Below, piece after piece: positions 27,848 to 35,407 of a DNA stretch of 64,000 nucleotides. The stretch is from positions 62,001-126,000 of the forward strand of contig JBOHRN010000037.1 of NCBI GenBank assembly GCA_050732775.1. Direction: 5' to 3'. Below the pieces are notes generated by a model. That model was given only the letters and a program-made list of their open reading frames with translations, was not told the origin of the DNA and did not search any database. How positions within the stretch are numbered: the stretch's first letter is position 1; every line of letters starts with the position of its first letter. The DNA is from JBOHRN01 sp050732775. Lineage in GTDB: Bacteria > Gemmatimonadota > Gemmatimonadetes > Longimicrobiales > Longimicrobiaceae. The position numbers were made by a program, and so were the translations under genes.

Positions 27848-28059
27848 GCGGAAAAGAGCGGCAGGAGAAGGGTACCCGTAAGGGGTCTCGCAAGCACCCG
27901 CCCCGCCGCGACCGGGCCGCGGATGGCGGGGTCTCCGGGCAGCCCGCCACCGCCCACGGTGAGGATAACCCCTCCACCGAGGAGCAGAAGGAGCCGATCG
28001 ACCGGGAGAGTTCCTACGACCGCAGGAAGGAGGAGGATAAAGAGTACCGCTCCCACTGA
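27844..28059 (+). CDS. Small charged hypothetical protein
   Basis: A 71-residue hydrophilic protein rich in Lys, Arg, Glu and Asp with no hydrophobic core, probably disordered. Its GTG overlaps the amidase stop by four bases (GTGA), which supports real coupled translation. No family is recognised. A short terminator-like hairpin follows five bases after the stop. Confidence 0.55.
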   Translation: MSGKERQEKGTRKGSRKHPPRRDRAADGGVSGQPATAHGEDNPSTEEQKEPIDRESSYDRRKEEDKEYRSH

Positions 28060-28064
28060 GTCAG

Positions 28065-28081
28065 CCCCGTAGGGGGGTTTT
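28065..28081 (+). terminator. Possible short terminator
   Basis: CCCC-GTA-GGGG is followed by GG and TTTT. The four-bp stem is short, so it is a weak candidate, but it sits right after a coding run and just before a new promoter. Confidence 0.4.
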
Positions 28082-28093
28082 CGTCCCCAGCCC

Positions 28094-28122
28094 TTGACCG
28101 CAACATGTGGGGCTACTATAAT
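28094..28122 (+). promoter_or_regulatory. Near-consensus sigma-70 promoter of nrdJ
   Basis: TTGACC (28094-28099), 17 bases, TATAAT (28117-28122). This is the best match to the classical consensus on the plus strand. Transcription should begin near 28129, which rules out the in-frame ATG at 28105 and supports the start at 28189. Confidence 0.85.
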
Positions 28123-28144
28123 GATCTTACCACAAGATGTAGTG
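28099..28144 (+). promoter_or_regulatory. Two NrdR-like boxes over the nrdJ promoter
   Basis: The box at 28131-28144, CACAAGATGTAGTG, matches the palindromic NrdR consensus CACwAnATnTwGTG at every defined position. A weaker copy at 28099-28112, CGCAACATGTGGGG, matches about nine of twelve. Their centres are 32 bases apart, three helical turns, the spacing reported for NrdR sites. One copy lies in the -35/-10 spacer and the other just after the transcription start, so binding would repress. nrdR itself is not in the window. Confidence 0.65.
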
Positions 28145-28188
28145 CCCCGCGCTCAAGAATACCAACCAGCGAGCACCCGAATCAGACC

Positions 28189-30687
28189 ATGAACCCTCCC
28201 GCCTCCGCGACCGAACGTCGTCCCTCGGCTTCGACCCCCGGAGAGGATCTACCGCCGGCCGAGCTGTCTTCCAACGCACGCACGGTGCTGGCGCGGCGCT
28301 ACCTCAAGAAGGACGCCCGGGGCGAGCCGGTCGAGGAGCCGGAGGAGATGTTCTGGCGGGTGGCGAGCACACTAGCGGTCGAGGACAAGAAGTACGGCGC
28401 TTCCGAACAGGGGGTGCGGGAGTTGGCGAGGGAGTTCTACCTACTCATGACCCGGCGCCTCTTCGAGCCCAACTCGCCCACGCTGATGAACGCGGGCCGG
28501 CCGTTGGGGCAGCTCTCCGCCTGCTTCGTGCTCCCGGTCGAGGACGATCTTTCCAACGGCTACTCCGGCATCTACGACACCCTGCGGTCGATGGCGCTGG
28601 TGCACCAGAGCGGAGGAGGCACCGGTTTCAGCTTTTCCCGGCTGCGCCCCAACGGAGACATCGTCAAGTCGACCACCGGGGTCGCCTCGGGCCCGGTCTC
28701 GTTCATGTCGTTGTACGACGCTTCCACCGAGGTGGTCAAGCAGGGGGGCACCCGGCGGGGCGCTAACATGGGTATTTTGCGGGTCGATCACCCCGACATC
28801 CTGGAGTTCATAGACTGTAAGCAGGACATCACCAGGATCACCAACTTCAACATCTCCGTGGCCCTCACCGACGGCTTCATGAACGCGGTCGGCAAGGGGG
28901 CGGAGTACGACCTGGTCAACCCCCGCAGCGGTGCGGTGGAGGGGCGTCTAGACGCCCGCGAGGTGTTCGGCAAGGTGGTGCAGAACGCCTGGAAGACGGG
29001 CGAACCCGGCGTTTTCTTTATCGACCAGGCGAACCACTACAACCCGGTTCCCCACTTGGGTGATTACGAGGCCACCAACCCGTGCGGCGAGCAACCCCTG
29101 CTCCCGTACGACGTCTGCAACCTCGGCTCGGTGAACGTCGGCCCCTTTGTGAAGGACGGCGCACCCGAAGACGCCGAGTGGTACGAAAAGATCGACTGGG
29201 AGGAGTACCGGCGCGTGGTCCGGCTCTCGACCCACTTTCTGGACAACGTCATCGACGCCAACCGGTACCCCCTGGCCGAGATCCAGGATCTGGCCATGCG
29301 TATCCGCCGTATCGGGTTGGGTATCATGGGTTTCGCCGACCTGCTGGTGCGTATCGGCGTGCCTTACAACTCCGCAGAGGGAGTCGAGGTGGGCCGGCGG
29401 GTGATGGAGTTCATGGACGAGGAGTCCAAAGTAGAGTCGGAGCGGCTGGCCGGGGAGCGCGGCTGCTTTCCCGAGTGGGAAAGCTCTATCTGGGGGCCCG
29501 ACGAGAGCTGCGCCCGGGCTCCCAACGGAGAGCGCATCCGGCCCGAGAGGCGGCTACGCAACTGCAACGCGACCACCGTGGCGCCCACCGGCACCATCTC
29601 GATCATCGCGGGGTGCTCGTCGGGCATCGAGCCGCTTTTCGCGGTGGCTTTCATGCGCAACCAGGCGGGGGTGCTGATGCCCGAGGTGAACGAAGACTTC
29701 GTGAAGCTGGCCCAAGAGCAAGGGTGGCACTCCGAGGAGCTGATGACATCGATCGCGAAGGAGGGACACATCCACTTTGACCAGGTGCCCGGGGAGGTGC
29801 AGCGCGCCTTCGTGACCGCCCACGACATCACCCCCGAGTGGCACGTCAAGATGCAGGCCGGTTTCCAGGAGTTTACCGACAGCGCCATCTCCAAGACCAC
29901 TAACTTTCCGCACGAAGCCACTCCGGAGCAGGTGCGGGAGATCTACGAGCTGGCGTACCGGCTGGGTTGCAAGGGGGTCACGGTGTACCGGGATGGCTCC
30001 CGCGACGCCGCTCCGCTGACCACCGGCAAGACCCAGAAGAGCGCGGCGGCCAGAGAGACCGAGTGCGCCCTCCAGAAAGCCCAGGCCCGCCTCGAGCTAC
30101 TCGAGGCCGAACTGCTGGAGCTGAGGCAAGGAAAGACGGCACAGCCGGGGCGCCAGAAGCGCCAGCGGCCCGAGGTGCTCCGGGGCAGTACCCGCAAGAT
30201 GACCTCTCCGCTCGGAGACGTGTTCGTGACCATCAACGAAGACGGGGCGGGCCGCCCCTTCGAGGTGTTCGCCACTCTGGGCAAGGCCGGCAGCGTCGCC
30301 GTGGCCGACACCGAGGCGATGGGCCGGCTCATCTCGCTCGCCCTCCGCTCGGGTATCCCCATCTCGGAGGTCCACGCCCAACTGCGCGGCATCTCGTCAG
30401 ACAGGGCCATCGGCTTTGGCCCCAGCAAGGTACTCTCGGTACCCGACGCCATCGCCCAGGCGATCGAACTACGCGAACACGAGCGCCGGGGCGTTCAGCA
30501 GGAGCTCATCCCGGACGCCGGCCTGGCCCCGGAAAGAGAGTTGGCCGACCCCGTCCTCGACGCCCCCTTCGGCGGCTACGACCAGGGCGAGACTTTTATC
30601 GGCGTTTGCCCGGAGTGCCAGGCCCAGTTGGAGATGGCCGAGGGGTGCATGAAGTGCCACGTGTGCGGCTTTAGCGAGTGCGGCTGA
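28189..30687 (+). CDS. nrdJ: Adenosylcobalamin-dependent ribonucleotide reductase (class II)
   Basis: Converts ribonucleotides to deoxyribonucleotides using coenzyme B12, needing no oxygen and no separate radical subunit. The 832-residue protein has the first redox cysteine in LSACFVLPV, the GGTGFSFSRLRP stretch, the active-site loop NPCGEQPLLPYDVCNLGS and NCNATTVAPTGTISIIAG. A coiled linker follows, then a C-terminal TSCPD-type domain (TRKMTSPLGDVFVTINEDG) and a Cys-rich tail (CPEC, CMKCHVCGFSEC) for thiol relay or zinc. No N-terminal ATP-cone is seen. The start at 28189 follows from the promoter at 28094-28122. Confidence 0.95.
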   Translation: MNPPASATERRPSASTPGEDLPPAELSSNARTVLARRYLKKDARGEPVEEPEEMFWRVASTLAVEDKKYGASEQGVRELAREFYLLMTRRLFEPNSPTLMNAGRPLGQLSACFVLPVEDDLSNGYSGIYDTLRSMALVHQSGGGTGFSFSRLRPNGDIVKSTTGVASGPVSFMSLYDASTEVVKQGGTRRGANMGILRVDHPDILEFIDCKQDITRITNFNISVALTDGFMNAVGKGAEYDLVNPRSGAVEGRLDAREVFGKVVQNAWKTGEPGVFFIDQANHYNPVPHLGDYEATNPCGEQPLLPYDVCNLGSVNVGPFVKDGAPEDAEWYEKIDWEEYRRVVRLSTHFLDNVIDANRYPLAEIQDLAMRIRRIGLGIMGFADLLVRIGVPYNSAEGVEVGRRVMEFMDEESKVESERLAGERGCFPEWESSIWGPDESCARAPNGERIRPERRLRNCNATTVAPTGTISIIAGCSSGIEPLFAVAFMRNQAGVLMPEVNEDFVKLAQEQGWHSEELMTSIAKEGHIHFDQVPGEVQRAFVTAHDITPEWHVKMQAGFQEFTDSAISKTTNFPHEATPEQVREIYELAYRLGCKGVTVYRDGSRDAAPLTTGKTQKSAAARETECALQKAQARLELLEAELLELRQGKTAQPGRQKRQRPEVLRGSTRKMTSPLGDVFVTINEDGAGRPFEVFATLGKAGSVAVADTEAMGRLISLALRSGIPISEVHAQLRGISSDRAIGFGPSKVLSVPDAIAQAIELREHERRGVQQELIPDAGLAPERELADPVLDAPFGGYDQGETFIGVCPECQAQLEMAEGCMKCHVCGFSECG

Positions 30688-30688
30688 G

Positions 30689-31801
30689 TCAAGGCGCCGC
30701 CTCTTCTCCCTCTCGCCGCACGAGCAGATCGCCGACCGCCTGGGCCAGCGCCGAAATCTCGAACGGTTTGAGGATAATGGGGCGGTCGATGTCCTCTTCC
30801 AGGTAGATGGTGCCGCTCATGAAGAGTACCCGTTCCAGCAAGCCGGGAGCGCGTTCCTGCAGCCGCCGGTATAGCTCGCCCCCGCTGTAGCGCCCCAACT
30901 GCCAGTCGATCAGCATGGCGTCGGGGTCGTGCTCCTCGAGCTCGGCCACCAACTCTTCCAGGGCTTTGTCGGGCGCTAACACGGTGGCCTCGGCGCCCAA
31001 GCGCTGCAAAATCCTGCGCAGCACTTTGGAGACTATGGGGTCGTCGTCGATCACCACCACCCTCGCCTGGTGGAGGGGTGCTTGCTCGACGGAGCCGGCC
31101 CGTTCGGGCCGGTCGCCCGAGCTGGCCAGCGGCAGGGTTATCCGGAAGCACGCCCCTCCCAGCCGCTCTGCATCCCGGTACTCGATGCTTCCGCCCAGGC
31201 GCTCTAAGCAGAAAGCGGCCGAGCTGAGCCCCAACCCCCTGCCCCCGCGCTCGCCCTTGGCGCGCGGCTGGAAAAACTTCGTGACCTCGCTAGGGGTGAG
31301 CCCGTCGCCGTTGTCCTCGACCTCGATCTCGACCGAGTCGTTACCCTTATGGAGCCGGAGTTCTAGCTTGCCGCGGCCGTGCCGCGAGCCGTTGGTGAGT
31401 ACGTTTTCCAAGGCGCGGCGCAAGAACGAGGGCCGGCCCCATACCAAGCTGCCGGGGGGCAGTGCCCCCACCTGGGTCAGGACTCCGGACAAGTTTCCCC
31501 GGGGCCAGTGGTCCATTACCTCCTCGACGGCTAGGGAGGCGTCGAAGGTGGTGTCGACGGGCATCTCGCGGCCAGCCAGAACCTCGTGGGTGTCGTGAGA
31601 TATCTCCCGGAGCTGCCGGCTCATGGCGAGCATCCGCTCGGTTTTTACGGGCATTATGGGGACTCCCCGTCGCGCCTCCGCGTGCATCTCCAAGGCGTGT
31701 TCCTGGAGCCGCTCGACCAGGGCGGCCACGTCGTGGAGGGCCTCCTCCACGAGCAGATTTGCGTCGCGCTCCGGCTCGCCGCTTTGTTTTTTGTTCGCCA
31801 T
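30689..31801 (-). CDS. Soluble hybrid histidine kinase with C-terminal receiver
   Basis: A 370-residue cytoplasmic protein. The N-terminal half is helical with a possible phospho-accepting histidine in REISHDTHEVL. A HATPase domain follows (NVLTNGSRHG, VEDNGDGLT, GGRGLGLSSAAF) and then a receiver (VVVIDDDP acidic pocket, phospho-site in AMLIDWQLG, Thr/Ser in FMSGT, Lys in ILKPF). The histidine region does not match the usual H-E-[LF] form, so autophosphorylation is uncertain. ATG 31801 is chosen because GGGAGGAG lies just upstream; a longer frame would reach the regulator gene. It is likely co-transcribed with the AraC-type gene, 38 bases upstream. Confidence 0.85.
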   Translation of the reverse strand: MANKKQSGEPERDANLLVEEALHDVAALVERLQEHALEMHAEARRGVPIMPVKTERMLAMSRQLREISHDTHEVLAGREMPVDTTFDASLAVEEVMDHWPRGNLSGVLTQVGALPPGSLVWGRPSFLRRALENVLTNGSRHGRGKLELRLHKGNDSVEIEVEDNGDGLTPSEVTKFFQPRAKGERGGRGLGLSSAAFCLERLGGSIEYRDAERLGGACFRITLPLASSGDRPERAGSVEQAPLHQARVVVIDDDPIVSKVLRRILQRLGAEATVLAPDKALEELVAELEEHDPDAMLIDWQLGRYSGGELYRRLQERAPGLLERVLFMSGTIYLEEDIDRPIILKPFEISALAQAVGDLLVRREGEEAAP

Positions 31802-31839
31802 GATCTCCTCCCCTAGCCGTTTGAGAAACCTGATCACCA

Positions 31840-32742
31840 TTACGCCGCCCTGCTGACCTTTCTGCCGCCGCCGCTACTTGTGCCGGCGCTCCTCCTGTTC
31901 CACCTCGCCCGCTTGCCCTGCAACTCTTTTCTGGCCCGCTCGCGCTCGGCGGCCAGCACCCTCACGAACTCGCCGGCCGCGGTCTGGTAAGCCCCCGCCA
32001 TGCGCAACCGCTTGGGCACCAGACCCACCGTCTGGATGAGCGCGCGCCTGAGCGCCCAGGCGCTGGAGTAGCCGCTGGCGCGCGCCACGGTGACCAGGTC
32101 GTGGCTCGAGGAGTCGAGCATGCGCGAGGCGAAGAGTGTGCGTATCCACATCATCAGGTCGCGCGGGCTGGGCAGCCCCGCCTCCTTGCACATCCGGTTG
32201 AGGGTTCGCGGCGACACTTCAAAACGCCGCGACAGGTCTTTGGGGTAGCCGCCCCGCGCCTCGGCAACGTCCACCGCCAGCGCCAAGATCTTGAACGCCT
32301 TGGCCGCGAGCGTGAAGTGCAGTTTGGCCTCGAGCAGGTTGTAGACTACCCGGCCGCGCACCCGGTCTAGCTTGTGGCGGAGCACCGGCAGCGAGGTCTC
32401 GGAGTGCACCTCGACCACCTCGGCGACGCCGTAGCGGCCTAGCGTGAGCAGGAGCTCGGCCGAACGGGAGTCGTTGCCCAGCTCCACCGCGGCGATGACC
32501 CCCAAGGCGGGAAAGTCGCCCAGCAGCTGGTGCAGCTCCGGCGAGGGGTGGCCGCCCCGCCCGTCGCCGTGGGCGGGGTCTACCAGCGCCACGGCGGTGG
32601 GGGGGGCCTGGGGGATGCGGGCGCGCAGCTCTTCCCAGCTCTCCACCACCTCTAGCCGGCCCGCCCGGCCCAGGAGTCTCGCGAAGCGCTCTCGCAGCTG
32701 CCGGTCTCCGTGCAAGAGAAAGATGTGCCGCTCTGTTCGCAT
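31840..32742 (-). CDS. AraC-type regulator with receiver-like N-terminus
   Basis: A 300-residue putative transcription factor. Residues 1-120 follow the alpha/beta pattern of a receiver (HIFLLHGDRQLRERFARLLG, AVALVDPAHGD, LGVIAAVEL) but lack the double-acidic pocket and the conserved Lys, so it is probably a pseudo-receiver. Residues about 160-250 form an AraC-type helix-turn-helix region (LSRRFEVSPRTLNRMCKEAGLPSPRDLMMW, then VARASGYSSAWALRRAL). The tail is rich in Arg and Gly. It is upstream of the hybrid kinase gene and divergent from a small lipoprotein gene. Confidence 0.8.
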   Translation of the reverse strand: MRTERHIFLLHGDRQLRERFARLLGRAGRLEVVESWEELRARIPQAPPTAVALVDPAHGDGRGGHPSPELHQLLGDFPALGVIAAVELGNDSRSAELLLTLGRYGVAEVVEVHSETSLPVLRHKLDRVRGRVVYNLLEAKLHFTLAAKAFKILALAVDVAEARGGYPKDLSRRFEVSPRTLNRMCKEAGLPSPRDLMMWIRTLFASRMLDSSSHDLVTVARASGYSSAWALRRALIQTVGLVPKRLRMAGAYQTAAGEFVRVLAAERERARKELQGKRARWNRRSAGTSSGGGRKVSRAA

Positions 32743-32805
32743 GGTTTGTCCGAATGTGTGCTTTTTCGTCGCGGGTCAGCGTTTCCCTAAAGGGCGGGCG
32801 CGGTT

Positions 32806-32813
32806 TACCTTTG
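32806..32813 (+). promoter_or_regulatory. TACCTTTG promoter-like element before the small lipoprotein
   Basis: TACCTTTG lies 58 bases upstream of the ATG at 32872 and fits the TAYCTT element seen before other genes in the window. No TTG is found at the 19-base distance, so it is supported by the motif only. Confidence 0.3.
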
Positions 32814-32871
32814 CGAAGTTCACCAACGCCGGGCTCCTTGCCCCCACTTTACCCACAAAGCTGAAAGTGCC

Positions 32872-33012
32872 ATGAAAACCCTGCGCGCCCTTTTTCTGCT
32901 CCTCTTCGTGACCGCCGTCGCTGCCTGCGCCGCCGACTCTCCCACCGGCGTGACGCCAGAGAGCCCCGGGTACGACGAAGTACCACCGAACACGATTGGT
33001 TCGAATGGCTGA
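32872..33012 (+). CDS. 46-residue lipoprotein precursor peptide
   Basis: A short gene that is easy to miss. It encodes a positively charged start (MKTLR), a hydrophobic segment (ALFLLLFVTAVA) and a lipobox AAC with the cysteine at position 19. A 28-residue mature part follows, rich in Pro, Ser, Thr and Gly and ending NTIGSNG. After lipidation or further cutting it could be a small surface or secreted peptide. It lies between the divergent AraC-type gene and the convergent TPR gene. Function is unknown; a signalling role is a hypothesis. Confidence 0.65.
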   Translation: MKTLRALFLLLFVTAVAACAADSPTGVTPESPGYDEVPPNTIGSNG

Positions 33013-33061
33013 GGGCTGTTCACCGCTTTATGAGTAAGCTGCATTAATCAAGTACCCGGCG

Positions 33062-34345
33062 TCAAGTAGCAAAAGGTGAGGCCAGCTTCGCCACCAAGCC
33101 GTGGGCCAGTTGGTCGGCGGCGCGGCGTTCCTTGGCCGCTACCCGCCGGCGCCCCTCCAACGCCGCTTTCTGGCGGGCCATGCCCAGCAGCTCTTCGGCC
33201 TCGATACGGGTCTTGTTTTCGCCCCGCCTCTTGGCGATCGCCACCGCCCTCAGAGCCACCCGTTCGGCCTCTCGGTAGCGCCCCAAGCTGGCCGCCCCCT
33301 TTACCACTTGCAAGAGGTATATCGCCATCCGGACGTGGGCGTCGCGGGGGGCGGCGGTGACGGCGGCGGCCGCACGCTCGAACTCATCCTCCCGGCCCAG
33401 CGCCCCCGCCGCCCGCGCGATGTCCGCCTGGCAGGCCAACCACACGTCGCCGCCCCGCCCCACCTGCTCAGCCGTGGCCTCGAAGACGGAGAGGGCGGGG
33501 GCGAAGTGACCCCCCTCCATCCAGAAGACGCCCACGTCGTGGGCCAGGCTCGGCAGCGAGGGGTCGCCGGCTTCATAGAGCTCGAACGCCGCCGCCGCCG
33601 CGCTGGTGGCCGCCGACCGGTCGCCGCACTCGATCTCGAGCGTGAAGAGGTCGTGCCAGGCCATCGCCCCGGTCTCGGCTAGGGAGTGCCGGCGCGACTG
33701 CCTGGCCGCCCGCTCCAGGGAAATTCGCGCCTCGGGCAGGGCACCCCGACGGATATGCTGCTTGCCCAGGGCGATGTGGGCCAGGGCGTAGCTCTTCCAC
33801 TCCTTCTGCTGGCGGGCCAGCGCCGCCGCCCGCTTGAGCCAACTCTCGGCCACGGTGTAGCGAGCCAGCTCGCGCGCCGCCTTGCCCGCCTCCAGGGCCA
33901 GCAGCGGGTCGCCCGGGCAGACCAGAGCGGCCATCTGGCGAAAGAGCATGCCGGTCGCTTTGGCGTCTTCCCGTTCGGCCGCTTCGCCTACCTTGACGCA
34001 CGAAGCCCCGATCTCGTGCCACGACACCTCGCGCCGGTCCGAGGCCACGATCGGCACGATGCCGAGCAGGGGGTCGATCATCTCGCTGGGCAAGTCCAGC
34101 ACGAGGATGTCGGCGAGCCGCTCCTCTTCCATGCCGGGGGAAAAGAGGTTGAACCGCTCCGCGGGCGAGCAGTGGGCCCAGTTGGAGAGGAGGCGGTACA
34201 CCTTCCACAAGACCATGCCGTGGTCGCCGGCGTGCTCGCGCAAGATATCGGTGCCTTCGATCTCGCCGCCCCGTTCCAGGATGGGGAGGGGGGCTCGCCA
34301 GGTGCGCTGGTTCGGTGCGGGGCCAAGGTAGACGGGCTCGGGCAT
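33062..34345 (-). CDS. Cytoplasmic TPR-repeat protein
   Basis: A 427-residue protein with no signal peptide. Roughly residues 130-400 are helix-turn-helix repeats of the tetratricopeptide kind with Ala/Leu spacing (for example WLKRAAALARQQKEWKSYALAHIALGKQHIRRG and AISLERAARQSRRHS-like units). The N-terminal 120 residues are unlike TPR and not recognised; no DNA-binding domain is evident. TPR arrays bind peptides or protein tails, and Rap/PlcR-type sensors are built this way. The ATG at 34345 is preferred over an upstream extension crossing the repeat at 34400-34423. A Lys/Arg-rich tail ends the protein. Confidence 0.75.
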   Translation of the reverse strand: MPEPVYLGPAPNQRTWRAPLPILERGGEIEGTDILREHAGDHGMVLWKVYRLLSNWAHCSPAERFNLFSPGMEEERLADILVLDLPSEMIDPLLGIVPIVASDRREVSWHEIGASCVKVGEAAEREDAKATGMLFRQMAALVCPGDPLLALEAGKAARELARYTVAESWLKRAAALARQQKEWKSYALAHIALGKQHIRRGALPEARISLERAARQSRRHSLAETGAMAWHDLFTLEIECGDRSAATSAAAAAFELYEAGDPSLPSLAHDVGVFWMEGGHFAPALSVFEATAEQVGRGGDVWLACQADIARAAGALGREDEFERAAAAVTAAPRDAHVRMAIYLLQVVKGAASLGRYREAERVALRAVAIAKRRGENKTRIEAEELLGMARQKAALEGRRRVAAKERRAADQLAHGLVAKLASPFAT

Positions 34346-34399
34346 GGAAGTCGCGGGGTTCGGTGGGTGGGCTATTAGGTGGCTGGTAGACCAGCTCGG

Positions 34400-34423
34400 C
34401 TTCAATATATCGACTTCAATATA
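34400..34423. repeat. Tandem 10-base repeat between the TPR and SDR genes
   Basis: CTTCAATATA occurs at 34400-34409 and again at 34414-34423, a 14-base period. On the minus strand each reads TATATTGAAG, similar to promoter-like TATATTGA stretches at 12691 and 53402. It may be two overlapping start elements for the TPR gene or paired binding sites controlling both divergent genes. The SDR start codon follows one base after the second copy. Confidence 0.5.
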
Positions 34424-34424
34424 A

Positions 34425-35336
34425 ATGCGCCGCGCCAAAGTGCAAGAGCAAAGTCAAGGAGTAGGCCGGGACCCCCGTCCCGGCGCCACCCCGGCAAGGC
34501 GGGTGCAACCCCAGGAGCCGCCCGGCCGGGAAGAGGAGTTACGCCCGCGCGCCGACCACGGCGAGGAGAGCTACCGCGGCTCGGGCCAGTTGCAGGGGCT
34601 GGCCACCATAATCACCGGCGGCGACAGCGGCATCGGCGCCGCGGTGGCTATCGCCTTCGCCCGCGAGGGGGCCGACGTGACCATCTGTTACCTGGCCGGG
34701 GAAGAAAGGGACGACGCCGAATGGGTGCGGGGGTGGGTCGAGGAGGCGGGGCGGCGCTGCTTGGTCGAGCGCTGCGACGTGGGCGACCCGGCCCAGGCGG
34801 AGCGCTTGGTAGAGCGGGCCGTGGGAGAGTTCGGGCGGCTCGACGTACTGGTCAACAACGCCGCCTACCAGTGCGAGCGGGACTCCCTCGGCGACACCCC
34901 GGTCGAGCAGATCGAGAAGACCTTCCGCACCAATATCCTCGGCTACATCTACACGGCTCGGGCCGCGCTGCCTTACCTCGGCCCCGGCGGGGTCATCTTG
35001 AACACCGGCTCGGTCACGGCGCTCGAGGGTAACGCCGGGCTGATCGACTACTCGGCCACCAAGGGCGCTATCCACACCTTTACCAAGTCTCTGGCCATGA
35101 GCGTGGCCGAGCGGGGGATACGGGTCAACTGCGTGGCCCCCGGACCTGTCTGGACGCCGCTCATACCTTCGACCTTGAGCCCCGAGCACGTGGCCCGCTT
35201 CGGCCGCGACACCGCTTGGGGCCGCCCCGCCCAGCCGGCCGAGATCGCCCCCTCTTACGTATTCTTCGCCTCGCCGGGCGCCCGCTACTACACGGGCGAG
35301 ATACTGGCGCCCACCGGCAAGGCGACCACCCGCTGA
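34425..35336 (+). CDS. SDR family oxidoreductase, general-stress type
   Basis: A 303-residue short-chain dehydrogenase using NAD(P)H. The N-terminal PGREEELRPRADHGEESYRGSG stretch is typical of the stress-related SDR group (GSP39-like). Then come the cofactor loop TGGDSGIG at about 68-75, NNAA, the catalytic Ser in ILNTGSVTA and the YSATK pair (Tyr and Lys), followed by the PG motif. The substrate is unknown. The ATG at 34425 follows an AT-rich repeat with almost no room for a leader, so a later start or leaderless translation is possible. Confidence 0.88.
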   Translation: MRRAKVQEQSQGVGRDPRPGATPARRVQPQEPPGREEELRPRADHGEESYRGSGQLQGLATIITGGDSGIGAAVAIAFAREGADVTICYLAGEERDDAEWVRGWVEEAGRRCLVERCDVGDPAQAERLVERAVGEFGRLDVLVNNAAYQCERDSLGDTPVEQIEKTFRTNILGYIYTARAALPYLGPGGVILNTGSVTALEGNAGLIDYSATKGAIHTFTKSLAMSVAERGIRVNCVAPGPVWTPLIPSTLSPEHVARFGRDTAWGRPAQPAEIAPSYVFFASPGARYYTGEILAPTGKATTR

Positions 35337-35407
35337 GAGAGGCGGCCCGGCGCGCGGCTTGTGTCTTTTTCCCCCCCGCCCCATACTTCTCCACACACAC
35401 GCACGCT

